From an uncultured cyanobacterium (lineage in GTDB: Bacteria > Cyanobacteriota > Vampirovibrionia > Gastranaerophilales > Gastranaerophilaceae), in NCBI GenBank assembly GCA_902495705.1, contig CABUXT010000006.1:1-64000 (forward strand): a DNA stretch of 64,000 bases. The letters are read 5' to 3'. The notes under the pieces are model-generated. The model did not search any database and was not told the origin of the DNA. It was given only the letters and a program-made list of their open reading frames with translations. Shown one piece after another: positions 1 to 9,043 of the stretch; the first letter of the stretch is position 1, and the number at the start of each line of letters is the position of its first letter. The position numbers and the translations under genes were made by a program.

Positions 1-1
1 T

Positions 2-47
2 AGCCGAATAACTCGTCACTTTCGTTCCTCAAACAAATTCGGCTTTT
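2..47 (+). terminator. Possible terminator hairpin at the window edge
   Basis: AGCCGAAT at 2-9 pairs with ATTCGGCT at 37-44, followed by four T. The 27-nt loop is long. It could end a gene that lies outside the window, or be part of a palindromic repeat. No gene is visible in 1-360. Confidence 0.35.
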
Positions 48-120
48 GTCGTTTACTCGTTTTGTTTGATTGTTCACTTTTGGCTATTGTCGGATTTTTG
101 ACTTATGTGTTAGGTATAAT

Positions 121-262
121 GTCATTCCGAACTTATTTCGGAATCTCTAATTTAGCATATTAGTCTTATACTTAATTTGTTTTATTTGAGCCACTGAAAC
201 AAGTTCAGGGTGACATAGACCAAAGTGTTCAATTTGAGATTCCGAAACAAGTTCGGAATGAC
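121..262. repeat. Composite palindromic intergenic repeat, three units
   Basis: The left end (121-147) reads GTCATTCCGAACTTATTTCG and continues GAATCTC. The right end (236-262) is its near-perfect reverse complement. Each end is itself a small hairpin (ATTCCGA/TCGGAAT on the left). A related middle unit, CTGAAACAAGTTCAGGGTGA, lies at about 194-213. The whole has terminal inverted repeats like a non-coding mobile unit. A cognate copy with the same ends and the same internal GTTCAATTTGAGAT string lies at 35098-35196. Nothing coding is seen inside. Confidence 0.7.
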
Positions 263-297
263 AATCTTTACTTATCCTGCCCTCAAAAGAATATCTC

Positions 298-326
298 TTT
301 ACATCAAACTTTGCTTTTACTATAAT
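298..326 (+). promoter_or_regulatory. glyS promoter
   Basis: TTTACA at 298-303, a 17-nt spacer and TATAAT at 321-326 match the sigma-70 consensus. The predicted start of transcription near 333 leaves a short leader with AAGGA at 350-354 before the ATG at 361. Confidence 0.65.
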
Positions 327-360
327 TTTAACAGTTAAAGGAAAAAGATAAGGATATAAG

Positions 361-2349
361 ATGAGTATTTATTTGTTAGAAGTAGGAACAGAAGAGTTAC
401 CATATAAGTTTATTCCACAGGCAATCAGCCAACTAAAAACAGGATTTACAAACTTTTTAAATGATAACAAAGTTAAGTTTTCAGATATCAAAGTCTATGC
501 TACACCACGCAGACTTGCTGTAATCGTTGACGGTTTGGAAAGCAAAACTGCAGACGAAGAAAAAATCGTTAAAGGTCCTATCAAGACTGTAGCATTTGAC
601 GAAAACGGTAATCTAACAAAAGCCGGCGAAGGTTTTGCAAGAAAAAATAACCTTTCAAAAGACGATTTATATGTTGAAAACAATTACGTTCACGCAAAAA
701 TCGTTATCAAAGGCAAATCAATTTCTGAACTTTTAAAAGAAAATGTTCCGACTTTGTTTATGAAACTTCAAGGTGCTCACTTTATGAGATGGGGCTACAA
801 TGAAGAAAAATTCTCTCGTCCAATCAAATGGATTGTTTCTATTTTGGACAACGAGGAAGTAAAAATTAAAATCATAGATAAAGAATCTTCTACATACTCG
901 AGAGGTCACAGATTCGACAAACAAGAAATCCTAATCACTGACCCTCACAAATACGTTGAAACAATGAGAAGTGTTCACGTAATTGTTGACCAAGAAGAAA
1001 GAAAACAAATAATTGTAGAAAAAGCAAAAGAGGCAGCAGCTAAACTTGGTGCAACTCCTTACTACACAGATGATTTGCTAGAAGAAGTTACTTTTATCAC
1101 AGAATATCCTGTACCTGCAGTTTGCGAATTTGACCCAAGATATTTGGATATTCCTGAAGAAGTTACTGTTACGGTTATGGCTGTTCACCAAAGATATTTC
1201 GCCCTTTATAAAGATGGCAAACTTATCAACAAATTCATCACTATGACAAACTACATCGGTGATAATTTTGAAAACATTGCAGCAGGTAACGTTAGAGTAA
1301 TTAAGGCAAGACTTGATGATGCCGTATTCTTCTTCAACGAAGATACTAAAAAACCTTTGGTTGACTATGTTGAAGCCCTAAAAGGCGTAACTTTCCAAAA
1401 AGGTATGGGCTCAATGTTTGACAAAACTCAAAGACTTATTAAGTTGTCAAACGACATTGCAAAAGACTTAAATGTTGATTCTAAAGACGTTGAAAGAACT
1501 GCATTGTTATGTAAAGCAGATTTGACAACAAACCTTGTATTTGAATTTACCGAACTTCAAGGCTTTATCGGAGCGGATTATGCAAGAGTTTCAGGCGAAG
1601 ATGCGAAAGTTGTTCAAGGTATCAAAGAACATTACTTCCCACTAAATGCTGAAAGCGAAACTGCAAAAGGTATTGAAGGTCAAATCGTTGGTATCGCGGA
1701 TAAAATTGATACAGTTTGTGCTGTGTTTGCGGCAGGCAAAAAACCTACAGGCTCATCTGACCCACTAGGTGTAAGACGTGCAGCACTAGGTGTAATTAGA
1801 ACTATCTTAGACGGTAACTTAAAAATCGACATCGACAAATACATCAAAGATGCTCTAAAAGCTCTACCTGTACAAAGAGATTGCGCTGATGAAATCAATG
1901 AATTTTTCGTACAAAGAATGATTATTTTCTTGGCTGATAAGTACAACAAAAACGTACTTGAGGCATGCTCTATGAAAAACCCATTGGCTGACATCGCGGA
2001 TTACGTAGAAAGAGTAAAAGTTGTGAGCGAACTTAATGCACCGCAACTTGTTGAAAACGCAAACAGAGTAATCAGAATTTTGAAAGACAACAGCGAAAAT
2101 TCAATCAATGAAAGCTTTTTCAAAGAACAAGCAGAAAAAGATTTGTATGCTGCAATTAAAACAGTAAGCGAAACAACTGATTACAAAGCTTATTTGAAAG
2201 AATTGGAAAATCTTAACCCTGTTGTTACAAAATTCTTTGATGATGTTCTTGTCATGGATAAAGATGAAAATGTTAAGAAAAATAGGATTGCTTTGCTAAC
2301 ATTATTAAAGAAAAAATACGAACATTTAACAGATTTCAGCAAGGTATAG
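361..2349 (+). CDS. glyS: Glycine--tRNA ligase beta subunit
   Basis: The 662-residue protein is the beta subunit of the alpha2-beta2 glycyl-tRNA synthetase, which charges tRNA-Gly in the cytoplasm. The beta chain mainly recognises and binds tRNA. The N-terminus LLEVGTEELPYKFI is diagnostic of the family, and DPLGVRRAALGVIR at about 465-480 is the conserved C-terminal-half motif. Length is typical for the family (about 690). The start is supported by AAGGA seven bases upstream and by a good promoter. The catalytic alpha subunit glyQ is not in the window, so the two genes are unlinked on this side. The gene looks intact. Confidence 0.97.
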   Translation: MSIYLLEVGTEELPYKFIPQAISQLKTGFTNFLNDNKVKFSDIKVYATPRRLAVIVDGLESKTADEEKIVKGPIKTVAFDENGNLTKAGEGFARKNNLSKDDLYVENNYVHAKIVIKGKSISELLKENVPTLFMKLQGAHFMRWGYNEEKFSRPIKWIVSILDNEEVKIKIIDKESSTYSRGHRFDKQEILITDPHKYVETMRSVHVIVDQEERKQIIVEKAKEAAAKLGATPYYTDDLLEEVTFITEYPVPAVCEFDPRYLDIPEEVTVTVMAVHQRYFALYKDGKLINKFITMTNYIGDNFENIAAGNVRVIKARLDDAVFFFNEDTKKPLVDYVEALKGVTFQKGMGSMFDKTQRLIKLSNDIAKDLNVDSKDVERTALLCKADLTTNLVFEFTELQGFIGADYARVSGEDAKVVQGIKEHYFPLNAESETAKGIEGQIVGIADKIDTVCAVFAAGKKPTGSSDPLGVRRAALGVIRTILDGNLKIDIDKYIKDALKALPVQRDCADEINEFFVQRMIIFLADKYNKNVLEACSMKNPLADIADYVERVKVVSELNAPQLVENANRVIRILKDNSENSINESFFKEQAEKDLYAAIKTVSETTDYKAYLKELENLNPVVTKFFDDVLVMDKDENVKKNRIALLTLLKKKYEHLTDFSKV

Positions 2350-2464
2350 TGCGGATTTCAAGTATTTTGTTAAATTTTGTAAACTTCAATTGTTAAAAAG
2401 TCAATTATTTTTTTCAGGATACTTTAAAATAGTACAAGAAGGTAAAAGAAAATAGAGGTAGAAA

Positions 2465-2782
2465 ATGTTCGACCGACTCAAAAACTTAAAACTCGTACAA
2501 CGATTAAAGGAAACTGTAAGCCCAAGACTACGTTGGTTAGCATTTTCCAATAAGAATAACTTAGATAAAAGCACCACAGATTATTTAGAAACTATTAGCG
2601 GTGTGGAAAATCTACAATCACTTTCTGACGACCTAGAGCTGGAAGCAATGGTCAGAGCCCAACTCAAGCAAGAATTTCCAAACATTGAAAATATGAAATC
2701 TTATGAGTTGTTAGTAGATGCAGTAATGCATAATCTTAGAAAAAAACAGCTTCAAGCCGACGATAATCTCGATATTGAATAG
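2465..2782 (+). CDS. Hypothetical small protein, 105 aa
   Basis: I do not recognise a family. The N-terminal third is basic (KNLKLVQRLKETVSPRLRW) and the rest is acidic and probably helical, so the protein is likely soluble. No signal peptide or membrane segment is visible. AGAGGT seven bases before the ATG is a good ribosome binding site, which supports a real gene. It follows glyS by 115 bases and ends just before a strong terminator. It could be co-transcribed with glyS or have its own promoter. Confidence 0.7.
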   Translation: MFDRLKNLKLVQRLKETVSPRLRWLAFSNKNNLDKSTTDYLETISGVENLQSLSDDLELEAMVRAQLKQEFPNIENMKSYELLVDAVMHNLRKKQLQADDNLDIE

Positions 2783-2804
2783 ATTATCACAACAATTAAA
2801 CGAC

Positions 2805-2836
2805 AAAATAATACCCGCAAAGGGTATTATTTTTTT
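2805..2836. terminator. Rho-independent terminator, bidirectional
   Basis: AAAATAATACCC (2805-2816) pairs with GGGTATTATTTT (2822-2833) and is followed by a T run. It lies between the convergent 105-aa gene and the HTH gene and has an A run on the other side, so it could serve both strands. Confidence 0.85.
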
Positions 2837-2844
2837 GCTAAAAA

Positions 2845-3171
2845 TTATTTTGCACAAAGACTTCGCGTCAAATTATAAACCAATTCCAATTTTTCAGGAT
2901 TATCACAAATTTTAGTAATATTTTTATTTATCATTTGAAGTAATTCAGCACAATCTTTCAGATGATTTGTTGCAAACAACTCTTCTGCCGTTATATCAAA
3001 AGCCTCCAAAATTTTATCTAAAGTTTCGGCTTTGACAAAATTTTCGCCTGTTTCTATGCTGCTCAAGGCTTTTTGAGATACATCAATCAACTCAGAAAGT
3101 TTTTCTTGAGTGTATCCTTTTTCTATTCGCATACGTTTTATTTTTTTACCGAGTTCTTTTTTTATGCCCAT
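2845..3171 (-). CDS. XRE-family helix-turn-helix regulator, 108 aa
   Basis: An N-terminal Cro/C1-type HTH covers about residues 6-66. The signature is RMRIEKGYTQEKLSELIDVS, with ALSSIETGENF as the recognition and following helices and a typical VKAETLDKILEAFDI closing helix. The C-terminal 40 residues are helical and of unknown role, perhaps dimerisation. It is a DNA-binding repressor or activator of unknown target. It is transcribed toward the 105-aa gene and away from the secreted-type protein at 3389, so it may control the intergenic region 3172-3388. No operator palindrome was picked out there. Confidence 0.88.
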   Translation of the reverse strand: MGIKKELGKKIKRMRIEKGYTQEKLSELIDVSQKALSSIETGENFVKAETLDKILEAFDITAEELFATNHLKDCAELLQMINKNITKICDNPEKLELVYNLTRSLCAK

Positions 3172-3388
3172 AATTACAATTTAAAATTCTTTATAACAAA
3201 TTTTTACTGTCCATAAGTATTATATGTAAAGTTATGTAAACCTCGAACCATTTACTAATTCTATATTTTAAATATTTAGTATTCAAAATTCTAAATTTTA
3301 TGAAATTTTTCTTGCGGAAATGTTTTTATATAAATGTAAGTGATGTGCATTTTTCACGAGATATTACAATATAGAGGAGATTTTTACT

Positions 3389-3952
3389 ATGAACATGAGA
3401 ATTGATGAAACAAGATTGAACCAACTTTTGCAAAGCATTAAAAATGAAACACAACCACAAAAAGTTCAGCAAACAAACATCGATATGACAAACAAAACAG
3501 AAGGAAACGCCAAACATTTGAACCTTTTGGATATTGAATTACATATAATGAATGACCCATATTCAGCAAAAGGGATTAAAAATTTGTTGCAAAAAAGTCC
3601 GATAGGACTTGGGGATGCTCCAACAAAACAAGATATAGAAAAAATGGGCTATAATTTCAAAATGACAGCATTTCATATAGGCGCTCCGGTGACTTATGAA
3701 TCTCCGGATGGCGGTACTATTACCGTATATGACGGCAAAGGAGATGCTAATATGGGAGAAGACCAAAGAAAAATTATCTACCAAAAAGGAAATTTGGTAC
3801 AAACTATGTACTACGATGATAATGGAAAATTAAGAGGCGGGAATATCACAGTAAGAAGTGCTATAACAAATTCAAAAGAATGTTATGCAGATTTCAAAGT
3901 TAGAAATAACAACATAACAGGCGTTATCACCGGTCCATTCATAAAGATGTAA
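3389..3952 (+). CDS. Hypothetical protein, 187 aa
   Basis: No family recognised. There is no signal peptide. The N-terminal 50 residues are polar and Q/N-rich (KNETQPQKVQQTNIDMTNK) and look disordered. The C-terminal 100 residues appear to be beta-rich, with GGTITVYDGKGD and a YYDDNGKLRGGNITVRS stretch resembling the repeated beta hairpins of toxin- or MORN-like proteins. GAGGAG nine bases upstream supports the start. It has its own strong terminator, so it is probably monocistronic. The 218 bases upstream contain only AT-rich promoter-like DNA. Confidence 0.7.
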   Translation: MNMRIDETRLNQLLQSIKNETQPQKVQQTNIDMTNKTEGNAKHLNLLDIELHIMNDPYSAKGIKNLLQKSPIGLGDAPTKQDIEKMGYNFKMTAFHIGAPVTYESPDGGTITVYDGKGDANMGEDQRKIIYQKGNLVQTMYYDDNGKLRGGNITVRSAITNSKECYADFKVRNNNITGVITGPFIKM

Positions 3953-3963
3953 AATTTTTTAAA

Positions 3964-4000
3964 AGTGCGGTTTTTATTAAAATAAAAACCGCACTCTTTT
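3964..4000 (+). terminator. Rho-independent terminator
   Basis: AGTGCGGTTTTTA (3964-3976) is perfectly complementary to TAAAAACCGCACT (3983-3995), followed by CTTTT. It ends the 187-aa gene. Confidence 0.9.
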
Positions 4001-4061
4001 CTGCCAAATACTAGCAAACTAGAGAATTCCAATTTTTTAAAACTCGATTTATAACTCATAT

Positions 4062-4292
4062 ATGACAGCAATAATCGGTATAAAAATAGAAAACAGAATT
4101 GAAGATTCTACAAAACTGCAAGAAATTTTGACAAAATACGGATGTAACATCAAAACGCGAATAGGCTTACACGATATGGGCGAATACAAATGTCTGAATT
4201 ACGGCATTGTATTGATTGAAGTCATTGATAAAACAAATGAAATTTATGATGAGCTTTCTAAATATTGGAAGGTACAAATTATGAAGTTTTAA
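4062..4292 (+). CDS. TM1266-family (iron-only hydrogenase system regulator-like) protein
   Basis: The 76-residue protein matches the small ACT-like family typified by Thermotoga TM1266. It has an IIGIKIENR opening strand, the EILTKYGCNIKTRIGLH core, and a C-terminal ferredoxin-like half (YGIVLIEVI...KVQIMKF). In other bacteria this family is found near hydrogenase maturation genes and is thought to regulate them. No hydrogenase gene is visible here, so the role is open. There is no Shine-Dalgarno. Instead TATAAC at 4050-4055 sits six bases before the ATG, which suggests a leaderless transcript. Confidence 0.75.
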   Translation: MTAIIGIKIENRIEDSTKLQEILTKYGCNIKTRIGLHDMGEYKCLNYGIVLIEVIDKTNEIYDELSKYWKVQIMKF

Positions 4293-4368
4293 ATTTTGTA
4301 AACAAAACTCCTCGTAAACAGCAAAAAAAATCTTGATGTGTTTTCATGCCTAAGGGACTCACTAAGAG

Positions 4369-5856
4369 ATGATAAATCCAATCAATCAGCCTAATAGTGT
4401 AAAAACCAGCATTTTTTACATCAACGATTACCATGGCAAGTCCATAAATATGGAACGCACCATCACCGCATCTAACGCATTTGATGCACGTAACAAAGAT
4501 AAAAAAGATGTTGACACTTTAAAATTATCTTCAGGCGACATTATGATTGGCGAAGATTTTAAGACAAACCAACTTGCGGTATTGTTTCAAAAAATAATCG
4601 GCATAAGAGCCTCTGCGGTCGGCAATCACGAATATGATATGCAAGACAAAGTCGGTGCGATTTTGCCGTTGATTTCGTATAATCTTTTGGCAGCAAATGT
4701 AAGAATCAGTCCGCAAAATCCGTGGAGTCACAAAATTGAATCTAAAATCGTAGAAGAAAAAAACGGTCACAAATACGGAATTATCGGCGCATCTCCAATT
4801 GATTTATACAAAAGGTCAAAAGAAGGAGTAATCCAAAAACAAATTCAAGTCGACAAGCCAAGAGAAACCGTAACAGATATCCAAAAAGAAGTCGACAAAA
4901 TGCAAAAACAAGGGATAAATAAGATAATTTTGTTATCACACCTTGGCTACACGATGGACAAAATTGTCGCAAACCAAACCCAAGGCATTGACGTCATTTT
5001 GGGCGGTCACTCTCACGATTTACTTCTTGATGTCAAAGAAGGAAAAAATCTGTTCTATTCAAAAACTGGCGAGCCGGTTGTTATCACGCAAGCAGGACGA
5101 GACGGCAAAAATTTTGGCATATTGAACCTTGAATTTGACCAAAACGGAGTTATCAAAAGAGTCCAAAACAACGTAGGCTATACTAGAAATTTCAAACGTT
5201 TTGCACCTGCAAAATATATTTTTGACAAGATTTTTGGAGCAAGAGAAACTTACGGACATATAAAATCCGCTCCACCTCCACTTAAACACGATTTAATCGA
5301 ACCAAATCCGCACGCATATTTCATCACAGACTGTATGAGAAAAGATTTGGACTGTGATATTGCAATCCTGCCATCACCTAATATTCGCGGTTACTTTGAA
5401 CCTGGGAAAGTCGACACAAGGATTTTGGCTGACGTTTTGCCATTCCAAAATAAACTGTACAAAATGAGCTACAGCGAAAAAGACCTTGTTGATGCGATTA
5501 AACTTGCGGCAAAATCTTTCACAAATGTTGCCAATAAACCGGGGATTTTCTACACTTCCGGCTTAAAATACACTGTCAACACATCTGGTCATATTTTGTC
5601 TATGAAATTTGTTGATAAAAACGGAATTGAAACACCTATAGATATAAACAATCCAAGGACTGACAAATACTATACAACAGTATTGAACGATTATTGTGCA
5701 CAAGGAAATGACGGTTTTACAAAATTAAATCAACCTGACAGAATTATTGAAAAATATGATTTCGATGCAACAAAATGCGTTCAAGATATATTGAAACAAT
5801 CAAAAGAACCTGTCGAAATTTATGACGATGGCAGAATCCAAGTTATCCCTGATTAA
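4369..5856 (+). CDS. 5'-nucleotidase/UshA-family metallophosphatase
   Basis: The 495-residue protein has the calcineurin-like metallophosphatase domain followed by the 5'-nucleotidase C-terminal domain. Metal-ligand motifs are all present: NDYHG (about 19-23), SGD-I-M-G (about 54-59), GNHEYD (about 85-90), LLSHLGY (about 187-193) and GGHSHD (about 212-217). The C-terminal substrate-binding part ends with QGNDGF. Relatives hydrolyse nucleotides or UDP-sugars in the periplasm. This copy has no signal peptide and starts MINPINQPNS, so either it is cytoplasmic or it uses another export route. Its 3' end overlaps the convergent membrane gene by 14 bases. Confidence 0.88.
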   Translation: MINPINQPNSVKTSIFYINDYHGKSINMERTITASNAFDARNKDKKDVDTLKLSSGDIMIGEDFKTNQLAVLFQKIIGIRASAVGNHEYDMQDKVGAILPLISYNLLAANVRISPQNPWSHKIESKIVEEKNGHKYGIIGASPIDLYKRSKEGVIQKQIQVDKPRETVTDIQKEVDKMQKQGINKIILLSHLGYTMDKIVANQTQGIDVILGGHSHDLLLDVKEGKNLFYSKTGEPVVITQAGRDGKNFGILNLEFDQNGVIKRVQNNVGYTRNFKRFAPAKYIFDKIFGARETYGHIKSAPPPLKHDLIEPNPHAYFITDCMRKDLDCDIAILPSPNIRGYFEPGKVDTRILADVLPFQNKLYKMSYSEKDLVDAIKLAAKSFTNVANKPGIFYTSGLKYTVNTSGHILSMKFVDKNGIETPIDINNPRTDKYYTTVLNDYCAQGNDGFTKLNQPDRIIEKYDFDATKCVQDILKQSKEPVEIYDDGRIQVIPD

Positions 5857-6622
5857 AAATCTTTGATTTCACGATTTTGGCAAAACTACCTAAATACGCA
5901 AATTTCAAAATCGCAATCAGATAAACAAATACGCAAACATCTGCCAAATATACAGATAATCTCAACGGCTCTGAGGAAATTTTATGTGCAAAATTTGCAA
6001 CATAATAAACGCCGCAACCTGGAATAATCGTTAAAACAATCACCCCAAAAACCACGCATATAACAGGGATTAAGCATTTATCTATATATTTAAAAATTGA
6101 AGATGGCAACATAATTTCTTTTGAATATCTAAAATCAGAGGTAAATCTGACTAAAATCAAATTCGTAAACGGAAGAGAGCAAACCAACAAAGAAGACAAC
6201 AAGTAAATCAATGTCGAATTTTTGGTTGGCAGAATAAACATTGCGCCAAACACCAAAAGAAACGCATAATATACTTGCCACAAAACAAATACAGGGAAAG
6301 TCTTGAAAAACATTGTCATCGGAGCTAAATCCATTGTAGGCAATCCATTTTCCATATTTTCAAATCTTGAATGTACGAATTTGCAATCATATCCGAATAA
6401 ATAAATCATCAACACCAAACAAACCGTCAATGATATCCACAATTCAAATCTTGAAGATGGAGCTACGGCGAAAAAGTCGAAAAACATTGAACTTGGTCCC
6501 CATGCAGCAACAATATTATTCAACAAAATCACAACAATTCCTAATATTGAAAAAAGCGTTATATGATTTTGTATTGCATTTTCACCTTTATATATTGCTT
6601 TTAACTGGTTCAAAACTTCCAT
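5843..6622 (-). CDS. Multi-pass membrane protein, unknown function, 259 aa
   Basis: About five or six hydrophobic segments are visible (for example near residues 22-42, 52-74, 108-130, 137-158, 190-212 and 222-244), with short polar loops. The layout resembles YIP1- or DUF-type inner-membrane proteins, but no diagnostic motif was recognised. GGAAAGAG upstream may act as the ribosome binding site. It is divergent from prfB, with only 77 bases between the start codons, so their promoters must overlap. Its 3' end overlaps that of the metallophosphatase gene. Confidence 0.72.
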   Translation of the reverse strand: MEVLNQLKAIYKGENAIQNHITLFSILGIVVILLNNIVAAWGPSSMFFDFFAVAPSSRFELWISLTVCLVLMIYLFGYDCKFVHSRFENMENGLPTMDLAPMTMFFKTFPVFVLWQVYYAFLLVFGAMFILPTKNSTLIYLLSSLLVCSLPFTNLILVRFTSDFRYSKEIMLPSSIFKYIDKCLIPVICVVFGVIVLTIIPGCGVYYVANFAHKISSEPLRLSVYLADVCVFVYLIAILKFAYLGSFAKIVKSKIFNQG

Positions 6623-6699
6623 AAAAAATCTCTCTTTCCTTTAATTATAGCAACATTAAACCTAATTGCAAGCAAGCATTTTTATTATACAATTGAGAT

Positions 6700-7786
6700 A
6701 TGGAAACAGAATTAAAACAAGAATTAAGTCAAATTATACCAAGACTAAACAAGCTAAAGGAGTGTCTTTGACCCAAATAAAATTCAGCAGGAATTAACCG
6801 CATTAGAATCAGAAATGCAAAATCCTGATATTTGGTCTGACAATGCAAAAGTCTCAAAAATCGGTCAGCAAATAAAAGATAAAAGAGAAATTTTAGAAAA
6901 ATTTTCAAAGTGGTCTCAAGTCATAGAAGATTGCAATGCCGCAATTGAACTTTCTGACTGTGATTTGATTTCAGACAGTTATTCTCAAATTAAGAACTTG
7001 AGCAAAGAACTTGAAAAATTTGAACTACAACAGATGTTATCCGGTGAATACGATGAGGCGGATGCAATTTTGACAATCAATGCCGGAGCAGGCGGAACAG
7101 ACGCCCAAGACTGGGCAAGTATGCTACTTAGAATGTATATGCGCTGGGTTGAAAAACGAGGTTGGACGTACGAACTCCTTGATAAACTTGACGGAGAAGA
7201 GGCTGGCATTAAGTCCGCAACAATAAAAATCAGCGGCAAATACGCTTTTGGCTACGCAAAAGCTGAAAAAGGGGTACACCGACTTGTCAGAATTTCACCA
7301 TTCAATGCAAACGGCAAACGCCAAACAAGTTTTGCCTCTGTTGAAGTTTCTCCGATTATAGAAGATTTTGAAAAAACAATTTCTATTCCTCCGGAGGATT
7401 TGGAGGTTACGACAATGCGCTCAGGCGGTGCAGGCGGTCAAAATGTCAACAAGGTAGAAACCGCAGTCAGAATATTGCACAAACCGACAGGAATCGTTGT
7501 AAAATGCCAACAAGAACGTTCTCAACTTCAAAACAAAGAATACGCAATGCAAATTCTTGTTTCAAAACTTTTGGCGATAAAAGAAGCCGAATACGAGCAA
7601 AAAATGGCTCAACTGAAAGGTGAGAATGTAGACATTAACTTTGGTTCACAAATTCGTTCTTATGTATTCCATCCGTATAAAATGGTAAAAGACCACCGCA
7701 CAGGCTGCGAAGTCGGCAATGTCGATGCAGTTATGGATGGAGATATTGATGAATTTGTTGAAAGTTATTTAAGAAAATTTAGCTAA
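6700..7786 (+). CDS. prfB: Peptide chain release factor 2, with programmed +1 frameshift
   Basis: RF2 ends translation at UGA and UAA stops. The coding sequence is join(6700..6768, 6770..7786), giving 361 residues, close to the E. coli length. The first 23 codons end at CTT, then TGA at 6769-6771; slipping +1 gives Asp-Pro-Asn and continues in the frame of the main ORF. The anticodon-mimic SPF lies in RISPFNANG and the peptidyl-hydrolysis motif GGQ in SGGAGGQNVNK. A gene caller that ignores the shift would wrongly start at the ATG at 6815. TACAAT at 6688-6693, with TTGCAA 16 bases upstream, would place the transcript start at the ATG itself (leaderless). Confidence 0.96.
6757..6772 (+). promoter_or_regulatory. 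RF2 programmed frameshift site
   Basis: AAGGAG (6757-6762), three bases, CTT (6766-6768), TGA (6769-6771) and C. This is the classic arrangement: an internal Shine-Dalgarno, a slippery CUU, and a UGA in weak context. It autoregulates RF2, because scarce RF2 makes the ribosome pause and shift instead of terminating. Confidence 0.95.
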
Positions 7787-7787
7787 T

Positions 7788-7816
7788 TTGTTCAACTATA
7801 TAAAATATGCTAAAAT
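7788..7816 (+). promoter_or_regulatory. Promoter of the methyltransferase-like membrane gene
   Basis: TTGTTC (7788-7793), a 17-base spacer and TAAAAT (7811-7816). The following leader contains AAAGGGGAA, about 12 bases before the ATG at 7853. Confidence 0.5.
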
Positions 7817-7852
7817 ACAACAATATTAGAATTTAAAAGGGGAACTTTATAA

Positions 7853-8965
7853 ATGGAAGAAGAAAAGAAAGAAAAGGTCACAAATCTTGAACTTTTGAGA
7901 CATTATATTGCATCTGCAATAATTTACGGACTGGTTTTGTTATGCATAATCTTTTGTCCTGCATATTATGAAACTATTGAAGAAAATTCAGGATTTGATT
8001 ATACAATATTTTTCACTGTATTTTATCTTGGATATTTGCTAATCGCACCGATTATTTATTGGACAGTGCGACCACAATCAGTCAAAGACTCACGTAACAT
8101 GACAATCTTTGGATATTTTGCCAGACAATTTTCAAAAGACATGCCTGTTGAACACTTTTTAAAAGGTCTTGAACCGACAGAAAAAGAAAAACAAGCAATG
8201 ATGATTGTCTTTATGCAAACATTTTTCGGTGTTTATTGCGTAAACACCCTATGCAACAACTACCTGCCAAGCTTTGGCTATAATTTAGACTTCTTGAAAG
8301 TTATGTTTGAACAAGCCGTTCAATATATTTCAGCAGGTTCGGGAATTTTATCAGGAATAATGCAATACCTGAATGATACAGGTGATATGTGGATAAAATT
8401 AGCAATGACAATAAACTTGATTGTTCTTGCAATCAGCTATTTGTCAGATTTAGACCTGTTCAAAAATAAAATCAAATCAGTTGATACCACACCTCTTGGG
8501 GTAATCTCTTGTATCATGTGCTACTACCCTGTCGTCCTTCTTACAGATAAATTTTTGCAAGTAACAGAAGATTCACTGCTACCTGTAAATAATCCTGTAT
8601 TACTTGCGGTATTGAATTTATTTGCAATTATCGCAAATTTCGGAATGTTGATTGCGGTACTAAGACTTGGCACAAAATCAGGAAACTTAACTAATAGAGG
8701 AATCTTTACAGGATTTCCTTATAACATAGTAAGACACCCTGAATATTCTATGCAAATTTTCTATATAATTATCACAACAATTCCATTATATTTGGCAAGT
8801 GATATGGGTTATGGCGACAAATTCTTTGTAACCGTGACAACTTTGGCGTGGATATTTATTTATTACCTGAGAGCAATCACCGAGGAACGCCACTTGATAA
8901 AAGATTCAAAATACCAAGAATATGTCCTAAATGTCAAACACAGATTTTTACCTTGGTTGATATAA
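7853..8965 (+). CDS. Membrane protein with isoprenylcysteine/phospholipid methyltransferase-like C-terminus
   Basis: The 370-residue protein has a charged N-terminus (MEEEKKEKVTNLE) and about eight membrane segments. The last third has the ICMT/PEMT family pattern: RHPEYSMQ after a loop, two hydrophobic segments, then an EERHL helix and a KYQEYVLNVKHRFLP tail. In the family, RHP-Y and the E-E/R-x-L region bind SAM and the lipid or prenyl-cysteine substrate inside the membrane. The N-terminal 200 residues are not recognised and make it longer than simple ICMT proteins (about 200). A lipid or small-molecule methyltransferase is the likely role; the substrate is unknown. Confidence 0.75.
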   Translation: MEEEKKEKVTNLELLRHYIASAIIYGLVLLCIIFCPAYYETIEENSGFDYTIFFTVFYLGYLLIAPIIYWTVRPQSVKDSRNMTIFGYFARQFSKDMPVEHFLKGLEPTEKEKQAMMIVFMQTFFGVYCVNTLCNNYLPSFGYNLDFLKVMFEQAVQYISAGSGILSGIMQYLNDTGDMWIKLAMTINLIVLAISYLSDLDLFKNKIKSVDTTPLGVISCIMCYYPVVLLTDKFLQVTEDSLLPVNNPVLLAVLNLFAIIANFGMLIAVLRLGTKSGNLTNRGIFTGFPYNIVRHPEYSMQIFYIIITTIPLYLASDMGYGDKFFVTVTTLAWIFIYYLRAITEERHLIKDSKYQEYVLNVKHRFLPWLI

Positions 8966-8987
8966 TAATTAAAAAAGATTTTATAGG

Positions 8988-9021
8988 AAACGGCGCACAT
9001 CGAAATTGATGTGCGCCGTTT
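8988..9021. terminator. Strong hairpin between convergent genes
   Basis: AAACGGCGCACATC (8988-9001) pairs perfectly with GATGTGCGCCGTTT (9008-9021). The T run after it is weak on the plus strand. It lies between two convergent genes and probably terminates both. Confidence 0.75.
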
Positions 9022-9043
9022 AGTTATTAACCTTAATTTTGAT

